Shown in pieces: positions 21,184 to 32,467 of a DNA stretch of 64,000 bases (position 1 is its first letter; each line of letters starts with the position of its first letter). Both the position numbers and the translations under genes were made by a program. This DNA comes from Hirudinaria manillensis (Eukaryota; Annelida; Clitellata; Hirudinida; Hirudinidae), in assembly GCA_034509925.1 (NCBI GenBank), contig CM067526.1, positions 2,950,001 through 3,014,000 on the forward strand. Direction: 5' to 3'. The notes beneath the pieces were generated by a model, which was not told the origin of the DNA, made no database searches, and was given only the letters and a program-made list of their open reading frames with translations.

Positions 21184-23134
21184 ATGGTGGTGGAAATGTT
21201 AAATGTGAAAAAGGTCTTTGCTTTTTCAGTGTCTGTTGCTTGTTATCAAGGTTAGTCAACTTTTAAATATCTTAATACTTTGATAATAAATGAGAACTGT
21301 TAAAAAAAATTGAGTTTTATCTTGACTGAGAGAGCGTTTCCTATAATAATTCATTTTTTTAGGTTATTCTAATACCATATTACAAATCTTTGTAAGATTT
21401 TTTCCCCTTTCTAAGCATTTGTCTCAGGATTAACGTTTTCAATTGATATAAACAACCCTGGAGAGGATAAAATATTGAAATGTGATCATAAGGCTGCTTA
21501 TTGGAAGAGAGGATATGTGGATATTTTTGACGGAAATGAAATCGAGAAGTCGTACAACAAAACATTCGAAATTGACAACGCAACCTTCAACAATGACCTT
21601 AGAATTAATAGAATAACCTTTCAAGATGCTGGTGAATATTCATGCATTTCAGAAGATCCCGGAGTGACGTCATTGGTTAATATCATAGTCATTGGTATGT
21701 CTGCTACTGTTACGAAATTAGTTTTGTACAATTGCAAAAAATAAGTTTGAAAATAAGTTAAGAAATAATAAATTTGGTGTCCAAGATGTTAAAAATATAT
21801 TCAAAGGCAAATACCGAATTTATGATAAAGCATTCATATTTTACTTCAGATAAAAATATATCATGTAACTTATCTTCGTCGTCATCAAATTTTTCATTAT
21901 CTTTGCAAACAAAAGAAATTTTGACCATAAATTGCACAATAACACTGAATGCAAGCAATGTGTGCAATGTTAAACCATTATGGACTGAAAAGGTATCTAA
22001 TAATAACCTAACAACTGAGATATCCTACGGATACAACAATGGTTACATGTGGCTCATTACAAATGGAGACAATGATTTCAAAGGAGGCAACAAATTTTGG
22101 TTGAGAATTATTTTCACTTGCAATTTGTCAGCAACTACTGGAAAGGAATGGAAAGTTGTTGAATCTGTTTACGACACCAACTACATTTCTCCAGAAATAA
22201 TGTTTCCACGTAATTGTTTTTGTACTCTTTCTTCTCAAAAAATATAATAAAAGTTTACTCAATTTTCTGTTTACCAGATTCTACACCGTGGCTGTCGGAT
22301 GGTGATAAGCATATTCAGATATTTAATTATATAACATATTTATATTTTATATAACATTTTATTTAATTTAATAGTATCATTCCAGGTAATTGGATCATGG
22401 TGGCGATCACAGCGGTATTACTTTTGCTGTCAGTGTTCTTGATTATCTTCATTATTCATCAAAAATATCAAAAAAGTAGAGAAGAAATCTCAACAATAAG
22501 TAATAAATCCCTTTTAATTTGTTGACGTTGCATAACACAATTCCACATAACTATTCCTTCCACCTGGGGCAATAAAAACTTGATTTGAAGTCGAAATTTA
22601 TGAAAATTAAGGGAATAGGACTTTTTGGGTGATAATTTAGAACTAAAATCATCAGATAAAGTGATAACCATCAAAACTGATGTTAGTCTCGTCATGCCAA
22701 TGTAAATTAGAACAGGCAATTAACATAACACCAGTCATTTCAAATTCATCCTACACCCATGGCCTCTCCCAACTTCATAATGCGCTATAACGTTGAACTA
22801 TCACAGGCGGCATAATAGTGAGATGTTACTGTATATATTATTTTTTCTATCATAGAAAGGCATTTGAAAAGAAATTATTAAACTCTTTAAAGGAAAGAGG
22901 CCTCTTCCAAGCGTCCCAGAATTTCGAAGATACATTAGAAACAGCATAGCTAGGAATCCATTTTTAAGTCATCGAAGGATTGAAGAAGCTCAAGTAACCA
23001 CAAGTAGGACATCTTTAAAATTTGCAACGGCCAGGTTCAGTTCCATCTCCAGATCAAAAAGTAGATCAAATGCAGCCATAAAACCAAATGAATCCAACAT
23101 TTCAGAATATAACATGGAAATGACCTTAAAATGA
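21184..23134 (+). CDS. Ig receptor A: two Ig-like domains, TM, basic tail
   Basis: Six exons, all junctions phase 1, 364 residues: 21184-21250 (signal peptide MVVEMLNVKKVFAFSVSVAC), 21428-21694 (Ig1), 21850-22209 (Ig2), 22278-22301 (8-residue stalk), 22386-22499 (TM, VLLLLSVFLIIFIIH), 22872-23134 (tail). Ig1 has the canonical Cys, Trp and DAGEYSC. Ig2 is unusual, with Cys in ISCN, INCT, VCN and FTCN. N-glycosylation sites NKT, NIS and NCT point to an outer-surface role. The tail is basic, has PLPSVPEF and ends ISEYNMEMTLK, which looks like a degenerate form of the ISEYEIV motif of gene E. The tail acceptor (AAAAG at 22871) lies past an earlier AG but is the only one keeping the frame; decayed copies elsewhere keep the same AAG. 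Ligand unknown. Confidence 0.8.
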
Positions 23135-23724
23135 AATTTGAAATTTCATGTGCTGATGTTTTTGAAAGCATGTATAATAAAGTGAATTGTTCTAACTGAT
23201 TCTACAGGGAGCTTATGCTTTGATGCACGTAAGAAACAAGTTATTTTAGGATGTATTTATGGTCGCAGCTTTTACTACGGAAAAACAAAAATAAACTATG
23301 ACTAGTTAGATAAATGTGCTGAAGCAAGCTAAGAAAACAAAAGAGTAAAATAAAAAGAGACTTCTAAAAGCTTAGAAAATACTTTGGAAAGGAATGGAAA
23401 AAACAAAAATATATTCAATAAACCACAAAACAGTGCAAATTAAAAAACAGATTTCAAAAGAAAAGCACCAAACACCTTGATAAATATTTTCCAATCAAAT
23501 TCATGCAAAATTAGTTTGTCTCAAAGACATCATGCATAAAGTGGTACTAGTGGTAGAAAAAATAATTTTAAAAATAATATATATATATAATAAAATAATA
23601 TATATATTTCTTGACTAGGAAAATAATAGAATAATGTGACTAATGTAGGTTATTGCACATAAATCTAGTTAGATTCAGATGTCTATTAGATGTACATCAG
23701 ATGTGGTACTCCGTTATTGCCAGG
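23135..23724. other. convergent intergenic between receptors A and B
   Basis: 3' flanks of A (+) and B (-). Copies of this stretch lie at about 45600-46300 and 55080-55520. No gene seen. Confidence 0.5.
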
Positions 23725-25305
23725 TTACTGCTTGTGACTACCACTGTGGTCTCGTCTTGATGCACTGAGAAGTGGAAAAATATTAAAAAATAATTTCAAG
23801 ACTAATATTTTATTTATTTCAAGTATTTTATTGAGTTTTAAAATAATGTTTAATTATTGAATATTAAATTAATAAATTATTTATATTCCATGTTTGCCTT
23901 GACCTATTGACTACAATAAGAAATACAATCACAGTTTCAAAAATACTTACAAGAAATAAACCTTTAAGGCCACCACTGCAACCAACAAGAGGCACAAAAT
24001 TGTTATTACAGCAATGTAAGCTTTTTCATCTGCAGATAAGAATGTAATATAATACAATAAGAGCCAGAAATAAGAAATGTTTCAGATTCAAATTCTAAAA
24101 ATATTATCAATGTACAGTACTTATGAATTTCAATATCCTTATTAATTTAATTATCTAATAATATTATTATTATTCACATCTTTGAGGATTCCTGACATAA
24201 TTAATCAATCGGTTACTTACTATGGTGTTCATTTAAATTGAAACTAATCACAATTCCAGATGTGGTGCATTTTTCTCCAGTCACAAACTGACAAGAACCT
24301 TTGCATATATAATCTCCAGACAGAGCCAAGTGTTCTTTGCTGAGATGTTGTGATTGTATCTTATATTCTGTGTCCTTTTGATTCAGGAGCCAATAATAAG
24401 AGCATTCTAAAGATTCACTTTTGTTCAAAGTACACGAAGCATTTGAAAATGCATCAGAATTTGTCAATGATATATGTTGATTGAGAGTTTGCACATCTAA
24501 TTTGTAAAAAATAAAATAATAAACTTCAACATATTTCATTTTAAAATATACAGAATTAAAACATTACATTGCACAGTAACTGGTGATAATTTGCAAGGAG
24601 TAATAAGACCGTATCCTTCCAAGGAACATTCAAATGTTATTCCTTGCATGTCATTCATCACCTGAAAGTCATCATTGACACTCGAAATTCTTTTATTTCC
24701 CTGTGATTCCTCTTGAACATTTGTCAAAATGTTGTGCCTTAAAATAATATCTTCAGTTATTTTTTTCAACCAAATAAATCTCAAAGGACCAATATTTCCA
24801 CGATGATGGAATGAACAGGATCTGTGTATAGTATCAGGTTTAACTGGGCAGTCATTTTTACCAACTATTACTTGGTTACTTCTGATAGTTGAAGAACAAT
24901 TTAAATCTGTTATGAATGTTGAAAAAAACTATTAAATTTTAAATATGCAATTGACATCTATACTGCCACTAAACATCAAAATTCACTTACTTCCAATAGC
25001 CAGCTCATAGGTGCAAACATGTATCATATCCTCTCCTCTATCTCCAAATTCAAATCTGTACCTTCCAACCTTGTTCATAGTGGCATTCATAAGGAGATTG
25101 CAATAACTTTGGCTTTGACTGCAATCACCAACATAGCCTGGATAATTTCTGATTTTGTTATCATAGACATATACTTCTTTCCCAACAGAATTTTCCTGGA
25201 AAAACCATCGCATCCTGTCTGCTCGACCAGTAAAGTTGCAATTAAGAGAGACTAATTTATTCTCATTGGTGTAAGCGTAAGTGTAATCTTTTTTTGAATT
25301 ACATT
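23725..25305 (-). CDS. Ig receptor B: three Ig-like domains, TM, short tail
   Basis: Read on the minus strand: V-like exon 25305-24991 (315 nt), D2 24906-24568 (339), D3 24496-24221 (276), TM 24029-23951 (79; VITILCLLLVAVVAL), tail 23764-23725. Exons 1-3 join at phase 1 and the TM exon ends phase 2, leaving a 14-residue tail (ASRRDHSGSHKQ) without tyrosine. The V-like exon has B-strand Cys (SLNC) and Trp (MRWFFQ), but the F-strand Cys is replaced: GRYRF instead of YxC, with extra Cys in YCNL and HVCTYEL. A possible leader exon is 25452-25365 (hydrophobic, phase 1, weak donor A/GTTCTC). With no signalling motif it may be a ligand, adhesion partner or adaptor-dependent receptor. Confidence 0.78.
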
Positions 25306-25452
25306 CTGCAAAAAAATCAACTCACTAAACAAAGCAATTTATGCATTTCCGAAGTTGTGAGAACTTAACAGGGCTTTCTTAAAAATCATAATAAATCTAA
25401 TAAAAATTAATATAAAGAAGATTCCTGGGTAACCATTTATACAGAAAAACAT

Positions 25453-26662
25453 AGAGATAATAGCTTGTAAAAACACGGCAGGAAGAAACACTCTCCATCG
25501 GGTTTTCCTGGCCATAACTTCGTCGGAGTCGAGTGAATCAAAAATAATATATATTAACTATATATATGTATATATATATGGTATTCCCGATCGATAAGCC
25601 CTCTCTATTATCGCTCACAACAATGGAGCAACCATAGCTCCACCCCCCATACATAATTTATTAATGTAGCTCCTCCTCCTGCTAATTTGTAAAAAAAATT
25701 GTATATATTTTCTTTAAAAATATATTATTATATTTAAAAATATACGTTCAATATTTTAAAAATACTCAATCAAATTAAAATCAAATAAAACAACACGTAG
25801 CTCGGCTAAAGTGAACAATGACAAAAATTGCGCGGGAGCTGACCGTTTTAGAGCACCTTATACCGGAGCGGCAGTGTTGTCTTTTACATTTTCTGGAATG
25901 TATTTTAACGTGCTATTAGAATGCATAAAAAGATTTTTGGCACAAATCATAGTGAGGAGAGGAAAGATTGCCCAACGATGTTAAGACCTGATGTGGATTG
26001 CTGGGAAACGTTTATATAAGGTCGAATAAGCTCAGAGAGCGTCTTAAACCGATGCCATATAATTGTATCGTATATTTTCTGAAAGGTCTATTTGCATTCT
26101 TTTTAAATATGTTGATGATTTTTTCGCATTTGATTGCGCTGCCTCATTTTGTAACTTCGGTGACTTGCTCAAGCAAAAGATGCTTAATGATAATTTAAAT
26201 AATTTTTCTAACAATTATGTCATATTATAATGATATGAACTATTTCTACTATATATCTTTTGTTAAAATTAGAAACATTTGTTAAATTTAGCGCATTCGT
26301 TATCTTCCGTTCTCAATGTGAACAAATTTGAGGGAGCTTTCGGATTTAATTTAATTTGAGGTGCTCTGACCGATGGCGAAATGTCGAAACCTTTTTTTTT
26401 ATAAAGATAATTCAATGCAGATTCTGAATTCGATTTTTCACACAAAGCTTCGTTTTCCGGGAAATCGGCTTTGAGCATTGGCCACTTGTACTAAATTTCC
26501 CTTTAAAGATAAATCTTTTTATTATATCCACATAATTTCTGTGATCATTATCCATCAGGTGAAAAAAGAATTTTGGTTCTAGCTCTTTCCGTTCAGGAGA
26601 TATTTACGTTTCAGTTGCTTTGATACCTTAATAAACTCATAAACTCAAAAAAAAAAGTTTAC
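25453..26662. other. intergenic, low-copy repeats only
   Basis: No gene supported. About 25481-25530 (GGCAGGAAGAAACACTCTCC and following) is similar to 56742-56790. A TA-rich stretch lies at 25545-25582. A poly-A retroelement end is at 26629-26657. Confidence 0.4.
26629..26657 (+). mobile_element. poly-A 3' end of a non-LTR-type element
   Basis: AATAAACTCATAAACTC followed by a run of A, matching the reversed poly-T junction at 15949. The 5' end is not seen. Confidence 0.45.
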
Positions 26663-26837
26663 CGAAAGATTGCCAACTTCACCGTCGTCCTGCTTCTCCC
26701 GATATATGTTTCTTAAGACAATATTACTCATGGGAATCACAAAAGCAAGTTGAATAGTCAAGTTGAAAAAGAATGACATTAAAATGCTTATTAGCAAACC
26801 AGCTGCACCCAGGAACACATGGCGCAATCTGGATAAA
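26663..26837 (-). CDS. orphan exon encoding a membrane segment
   Basis: On the minus strand a 175-nt open block lies between a good acceptor (TTGCTTTTCAG before 26837) and a donor (TTTCG/GTAAAC). It encodes two hydrophobic stretches (VFLGAAGLLISILMSFFFN and IQLAFVIPMSNIVL) then a hydrophilic end. I do not recognise the family, and no companion exon was found nearby. It could be one exon of a gene with large introns, or a stranded fragment. Confidence 0.35.
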
Positions 26838-27347
26838 CTGAAAAGCAATGGAAAAGCACACTTTCGTAAATGAAATCATTCATCTAATTGAGTGCAATGT
26901 TGTGTAACAATTTCAAAGCAATCAGTGAAGAACTTTCAGAGAAAAATGATTAGATACAATTACAGAGTTACATTTTTATTTATATAGACTGGCCAAGCAT
27001 TGCTCAGTCTTATTAAATTGAAAAGAAAGAAATGAAAATAGTTCACACTTTTACAATTTCACAATGTGTGGTTAACTGTAGAGATTGCCAAGTTAGCTGA
27101 CTATCAACATGCAACATACAATTGTCCATGTGGAAGCAATATCTGCCAAGATCTAAACTAGTGAACGACCGGGGACCCCGGACCCGGCTGAACCCCGGCC
27201 TTTTTTACCACCGGGGTCCCGGCCCCGGCCCCGGTCCCGGCTTTTTAACATTCCCCGGCCCCGGTCCCGCCCCGGCTTAAATTCAACCGGGGTTTAGCCG
27301 GGGGTAAACAAAAGTCGAATTTTTAGCTTTGTCAACTTAAATAAAAT

Positions 27348-27734
27348 TTATTCATCATCCGACGAATCATAAAATATATCGTTCGGAGAGTTAAAGTCCT
27401 CAGGTACAGCCGGCAAATTAGTGGAGTACGATAGAGCTCTTAAGTTATACTTAATGAATACTAAAGCTTCAACATTTTTGGGCAACAGTCTAATTCTCCC
27501 TTTTTGAATAGACTGTGCCACTTTAAACTCCCGTTCACTATCACTTGAACTGGGAGGTGGGCTTAGGTAAATCCTTGCCAGCTTCGCCAAGCCTGGTAAC
27601 TCGCTCCTGTAAATTTTCCAGTAGGCCAGTGGGTCATCCGTTCTATTTATGTGCTTTTTTGAAAGGTAAGCCTCCAATTCCCTCTCTGCTTCGGGTGCTT
27701 TCTTTCCCGTAATTTCGGAAGCTTCTTCTCTCAA
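27348..27734 (-). pseudogene. hAT transposase C-terminal dimerisation domain fragment
   Basis: 128 open residues with the classic hATC signature: DPLAYWKIYRSELPGLAKLA, then LSPPPSSSDSEREF, then RIRLLPKNVEALVFIKYN. The N-terminal BED finger and the catalytic region are absent; upstream sequence is cut short and then replaced by Tc1-derived DNA. It cannot encode an active transposase. Confidence 0.9.
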
Positions 27735-27894
27735 TACTTCTTCTCACAGGTCGTTGTCCTTGCTTGAATGACCCTCCTCTGTTCCTGAACAAGATGCAGG
27801 CACCCTCCCATCGAAAGGAGCCTAAGAAAGTTTCCTTAACTCGATGGAGTTAAATAAACATCATTGGCTGGAAACTGGTATGATGTCCTTAAAA

Positions 27895-28177
27895 CTATGA
27901 GTTTTAAAAAAATTACCGTTTAACTTTCATTACTATGGCCTTCACAAAACAGTAATCAATTAGTATTCAATAAGATTTGATTTTCATGAGATTCCATCAA
28001 CGATTTAATGTTTCTCTAAGTTTTCGCAACGGAGCGTGGAAGAGTTGTCGTTGTGAAAAAATTTTTTTATTACAGGTTTTACAGAATCTCTTTGACATAA
28101 TAAGCATACTTATATATTATTTGACGTTTACAACATGTTTAGAAAATAAAAGCACCATTAGTTAACGTTATTATAGA
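27895..28177 (+). mobile_element. fragment of a Tc1 element's 5' region inside the hAT
   Basis: Resembles 39395-39677 of the complete Tc1 copy: shared pieces include TTAGTATTCAATAA, ATTACAGGTTT, ACATAATAAG and TAACGTTATTAT. It stops at the position of the transposase start codon and lacks the terminal repeat, so it is truncated at both ends. Confidence 0.75.
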
Positions 28178-28330
28178 TGGCCTCCCCAACCCCGGCTTCA
28201 ACCCCGGCCCCGGCTAACCCCGGCCCGCCTGAACCCCGGTCCCGGCTGCCCCCGGCAACCGCTACCCCTACCCCGGCCCCGGCCCCGGTCCCGGCTAAAA
28301 TTGTCGCCCCGGTCGATCACTAATCTAAAC

Positions 28331-28922
28331 CACACAATTCTAAAAATTGCACATATTACAACAAAGGCCACAAATTAAAATAACTTATTCAATACTTCAG
28401 AACCAAAAATGACTTTTTCTAGAATGTGAAGATGATTTGGACGAAAACGAGACTAAAAAATAATTAAAACATTTTTTACTAGATGAGACAAATCTATTTC
28501 TCCATCCAAAAAATAACCAATAATTCAGGCACCTCCACTGTGCCACAATGATCCACAATCAACACTGCAAGCATACCATTTTAATGAGGAAGCGACTAGT
28601 TAGATAAATGTGCATGGATGTGTAAACATGTGCCGAAGCATGCTTTAAAAAAATGAGAGTATAATGCAGAGTGACTTCTAAAAGCATAGAAAATACTTTG
28701 GAAAGACAATGCAAATGAGACTTTCGTATTGCCAAAGGTTTCCAAAATGAAAACGATATCTTAATTAGAGATGTAATTCATTGATTAAAATCTAATTAAT
28801 AACATTAATAAAAGGTAACATTTGGTCCTAAATGAGGCTTTGCCATGGACTAGATTTCCCAAACATATCAAACATACTTTAAAGAATTGCACAAACAATA
28901 AGTTTTGAATCAGAACCAAAAT
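28331..28922. other. intergenic, no gene seen
   Basis: 3' flank of receptor C and right flank of the hAT element. Around 28600-28710 there are short matches to the 3' flank of receptor A (about 23300-23395). Confidence 0.4.
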
Positions 28923-30673
28923 TTAAATGTGGGCTGAGTGTTGCCTCATTATTCGATTTTCTTGTAATTGAGATTTTTTCCTCCTTAAATTGAAGCTGAA
29001 AGCATTTTTCCCAGTTAAGATGTAATGCAATCATATTTTAAGATGTAATGCTAACACATTGCAGGAGATAATACTAACATATTATATTTAAGATGTAATA
29101 CTAATATATTATATGATATAATACTAACATATTATATGATATCGTGTACTTGTAAAAATTGTATTATAATAATAATAATCAGAAGTGGCAATATTGTAGA
29201 ATTATAATACATTTTCAAGAAACTAACAGTTTCACAGCACAGGCGGTTAGACAAACCAAAAGGACACACAAAATGACTATAGAAACTATATAGCCTGTTG
29301 CATCTGAAAAGATTTCATTAAAATTAATGATTAAATTTATTTTCAATTTAAAACAAATTCACAAATTATAACTATATATGTAGTATATGTAACTAAATAT
29401 ATGTAGCTACATCAGCTCATCCAGAAAGTGGTCATACTTCTTTTTAAAGCAACACTTACTAAAAGATCCCTCTTTGATGAATGAAATAACATTTCCTGAC
29501 ATAAAACATTCTTCACCACTAGAAAACTGACAGTGACCCAAACATTTAAAATCTCCTGACATGACTAAATGTTCCTTGCTGATATTCTGAGACTGGATTT
29601 TGAGTTCAGACTTTTGGTGATTCAGAAGCCAGTGATATGAACATTTCAAAGATTGACTTTTGTTTAAAGAGCAGGTGATAACCTGATTATCACTCAAACG
29701 TGTTATGTTCACTTTTGGCCGTTCGTATCTCTTCACAACTTTAAATGATAAAATAAACTGATTAAAACAAAAGCTTAATTAATAAATGGAAAGTCATAAT
29801 TAAAAATAAACTTTGTTATTAGTATTACATTCCACAGAAACAGGGGGCAATTTGCATGGGATGATATGTCTGTATCCTTCCAAGGAACATTCAAATGTTA
29901 TTCCTTGCATGTCACTTGTTACCAGAAAGTCATCATTGACACCCAAAATTCTTTCATTTCCTTGTGATTCCTCTTGAACATTTGACAATATTTTGTGCCT
30001 TAGAATGGTATCTTCAGTTATTGCTTTCAACCAAACAAATCTCAGAGGACCACCAATATTTCCACGATGATGAAATGCACAGGATCTGTGTATAGTATCA
30101 GTTTTAACTGGACAGTCACTTTCACCAACCATTACTTGGTTTCTTCTTATATTTGAGCTACATTCTAAATCTGAAATATTAGTAAATTTAAAAGTAACAT
30201 TAGATTAAACTGCAATAATAAGGCTACTCTTTCAAACTATTTCATGCTAATACACTACTAATCTTTACATAAAAGTTTCTGAGTAACAAAATAAATATAT
30301 CTCAAAAGGGTAGTCAAACAGAATATTCTATTTAGACAATCATGAAGAAAATATTTACCTCCAACAGTCAGCTCATAAATACATCCTGGCTTCATGTGAT
30401 CACCTTTCTGTCCAAATTCAAATCTGTATCTTCCAGCCAAGTCTTTTGTGGCTACACTGATATTGAGGTTACAGAAACGTTTTCTTCCATCACAATGTCC
30501 TTCATAACCTTCATAAGGAAGGATATTACTATCAAAGGCAAATGTTTCTTTTTCTCCAGGATTTTGTTGAAAAAACCATCTCATCTTGTCAGCCTCTTCA
30601 TTGAAAGTGCATGAAAGAGTCACAGCTTTATTGGTGTTTACATGCATATATTGGATCAAATTTGCACCATGAC
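28923..30673 (-). CDS. Ig receptor C: three Ig-like domains, TM, basic tail
   Basis: Minus-strand exons: V-like 30673-30359 (315 nt), D2 30170-29829 (342), D3 29738-29460 (279), TM 29303-29228 (76; IVSIVILCVLLVCLTACAV), tail 28995-28923. The frame closes exactly and the tail is FNLRRKKSQLQENRIMRQHSAHI with no tyrosine. The V-like exon has TLSC, MRWFF and YEGYEGHC, while the F-strand reads AGRYRFEFG in place of YxC. D2 has HRSC, FVWLK and GITFEC; D3 has ITCS, YHW and FKCLGHC. The signal-peptide exon upstream was not found. It is head to head with receptor D across about 1.8 kb. Confidence 0.78.
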
Positions 30674-32120
30674 CTGGTTGGATGATATATGATTTTTAAT
30701 AAATATTAAAATCTTCTGAAAATATGTTCATAAATGAAGTAAAAAATACCGATAAATCAGTACTTGCAGAACTGACGATCAAATAAATGTCAAGATGATA
30801 AATGATATTAAGTTTATCTTAAATTATTTGATAAACACCTTATTGATTTAACATTTCAGAGATCCAACTTGAATGCTTATCATGAAGCGTATTATCTATG
30901 CACATAAATATATAAAAAACTTAATATTTATTAAATCCAAATTTACAAGATTTCTAGTCAAATGCAATTTCTTATTCTTGAAATTCCCGTATTTAACAAG
31001 GGATTTATTAATAAAGTAGTCTAATCGCATTTTTGGTTCGTCAAACATTTATAGAATGATTGTTGAAATTGAGTTTCGGAGTTGTTTTTAATTTCCTTCA
31101 AGCATTCTTACACCGATTACATAAGATGATATTTATTCGATTATTATTAATTCGATTTGAAGTAAAAAATAAATAAATTGCAACTAACTGTGTTCTGATA
31201 TCGCGAATATTATAAAAGTAATTGTAAACATTATTTGTTATATATTTACATCCAGCACATCAGTTCATGGAAATACCCACATCAATGTTGCAGATGCTGC
31301 GAAGCACATGACAAATGGTTATCTTTTTTTTGAGTCATTGTTCATTCAAATAAACAAAGCTCTTTGTCGTCTTTTTAAATAAAATCGTTTTGAAACAAAA
31401 ATATTCAGTTTCAACCAGAAAGCTGGGAGCTACAAGTCAAGACATATTAAATGCATTTATTAAAATTGAGGTAATAGAGGAAATGAAGTAAAGATGGTTA
31501 AGTAGTTTTCTAACGCACAAAATATTTAATGTCGTTGAGATAGGAATATTAATAGCGTGAAGCAATAAAAGTAATAAAATTAAAAAAATATATATTAGCC
31601 GACCGTTTCTTATAAATATATATACTATGCGATATCATTGTCATTCACCTGTGACCGTTATAACCCGACGCTGACTTAGGCGGTGATTGCTGTACTTGAA
31701 TTTTTATTGTAATATCTTAGTTATGGTTATTTTAAAATAGTGTTGATATTCGACCAAATTACAGCTTAGTTTATTATATTTTATAAAATTAAAAAAAAAT
31801 CACGTACTTTTATGATATAAGATATAACACATCACCTTTTATCGATTTTTAGAGAATATCCAATAAAAAACGTCTACTGAATTTTACCTTAAAGCAATTG
31901 TAACTCTAACGAATTACATGGTTAACAAATTGCATTTAGTTACTTTGTTATTTTTTTATAACTAATTAACTAAATTTTAGTTAGCTAACTATATTGCTTT
32001 TTTTTGCAAAATAACTTTGCATTCACCGGTTACAAGTAATTATCTTCAAGTGACTTGCTCTTCTTTATAATTAAACGAAAGATCGGTTTCTCGATAGATC
32101 CAAAGCTAGATCATTATTAC

Positions 32121-32187
<67 letters not shown>

Positions 32188-32467
32188 ATTATTATTATTT
32201 GGTTTCGTTTTCTTTTCACGAGATAAAAATTAGCTGAACGAAGTGTAACTGAATAAATATTGAACCAATAATAGTTGCTCGTCAGGCGAATAAGCCATCT
32301 GAACGATCGAAAAAGAGGGCATTCAAAAAGTTATTAAAAAATGTTTACTCTGCTAAAAGGATAAGTTAGAAGCAAAACAAATCGTTTACCTATATAGTAT
32401 AACGACCACTAAAGGAAGAGATTATATAGCAAGTGTCTATTATTAAGTGTCTTATTAAATTTAATTC
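30674..32467. promoter_or_regulatory. shared upstream region of divergent receptors C and D
   Basis: About 1.8 kb between the first C exon (-) and the D leader (+), kept nearly unchanged in two other copies (34109-36342 and 48094-49846). It has a TATA-like CTTATAAATATATATA near 31609, and an (ATT)n tract that varies between copies. It probably holds both promoters and the unseen C leader exon. Inference from position and conservation. Confidence 0.4.
32112..32200. repeat. (ATT)n microsatellite, copy 1
   Basis: Imperfect ATT tract, present at the same place in each copy of the divergent upstream region with different length and interruptions. Confidence 0.9.

Larger units (their letters stand above)
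27159..28322 (-). mobile_element. hAT transposon remnant with GC-rich ends
   Basis: Element bounded by an exact 8-bp target duplication ATCTAAAC (27151-27158 and 28323-28330). The terminal inverted repeats read TAGTGAACGACCGGGG on the left and TAGTGATCGACCGGGG on the reversed right end. Both subterminal regions are arrays of CCCCGG/CCGGGG-type repeats (27175-27305 and 28185-28315), striking in an AT-rich genome. Inside are the C-terminal end of a hAT transposase and a piece of a Tc1 element. An 8-bp TSD is the hAT hallmark. Confidence 0.92.

Noticed and set aside
26269-26478. 69-codon minus-strand open frame
   Set aside because: Short, no recognisable domain, no paralogue in the window.
30674-31330. 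Leader exon for receptor C (for example minus-strand MCFAASATLMW near 31313)
   Set aside because: The available donors give phase 0 or 2, but the V-like exon needs phase 1.
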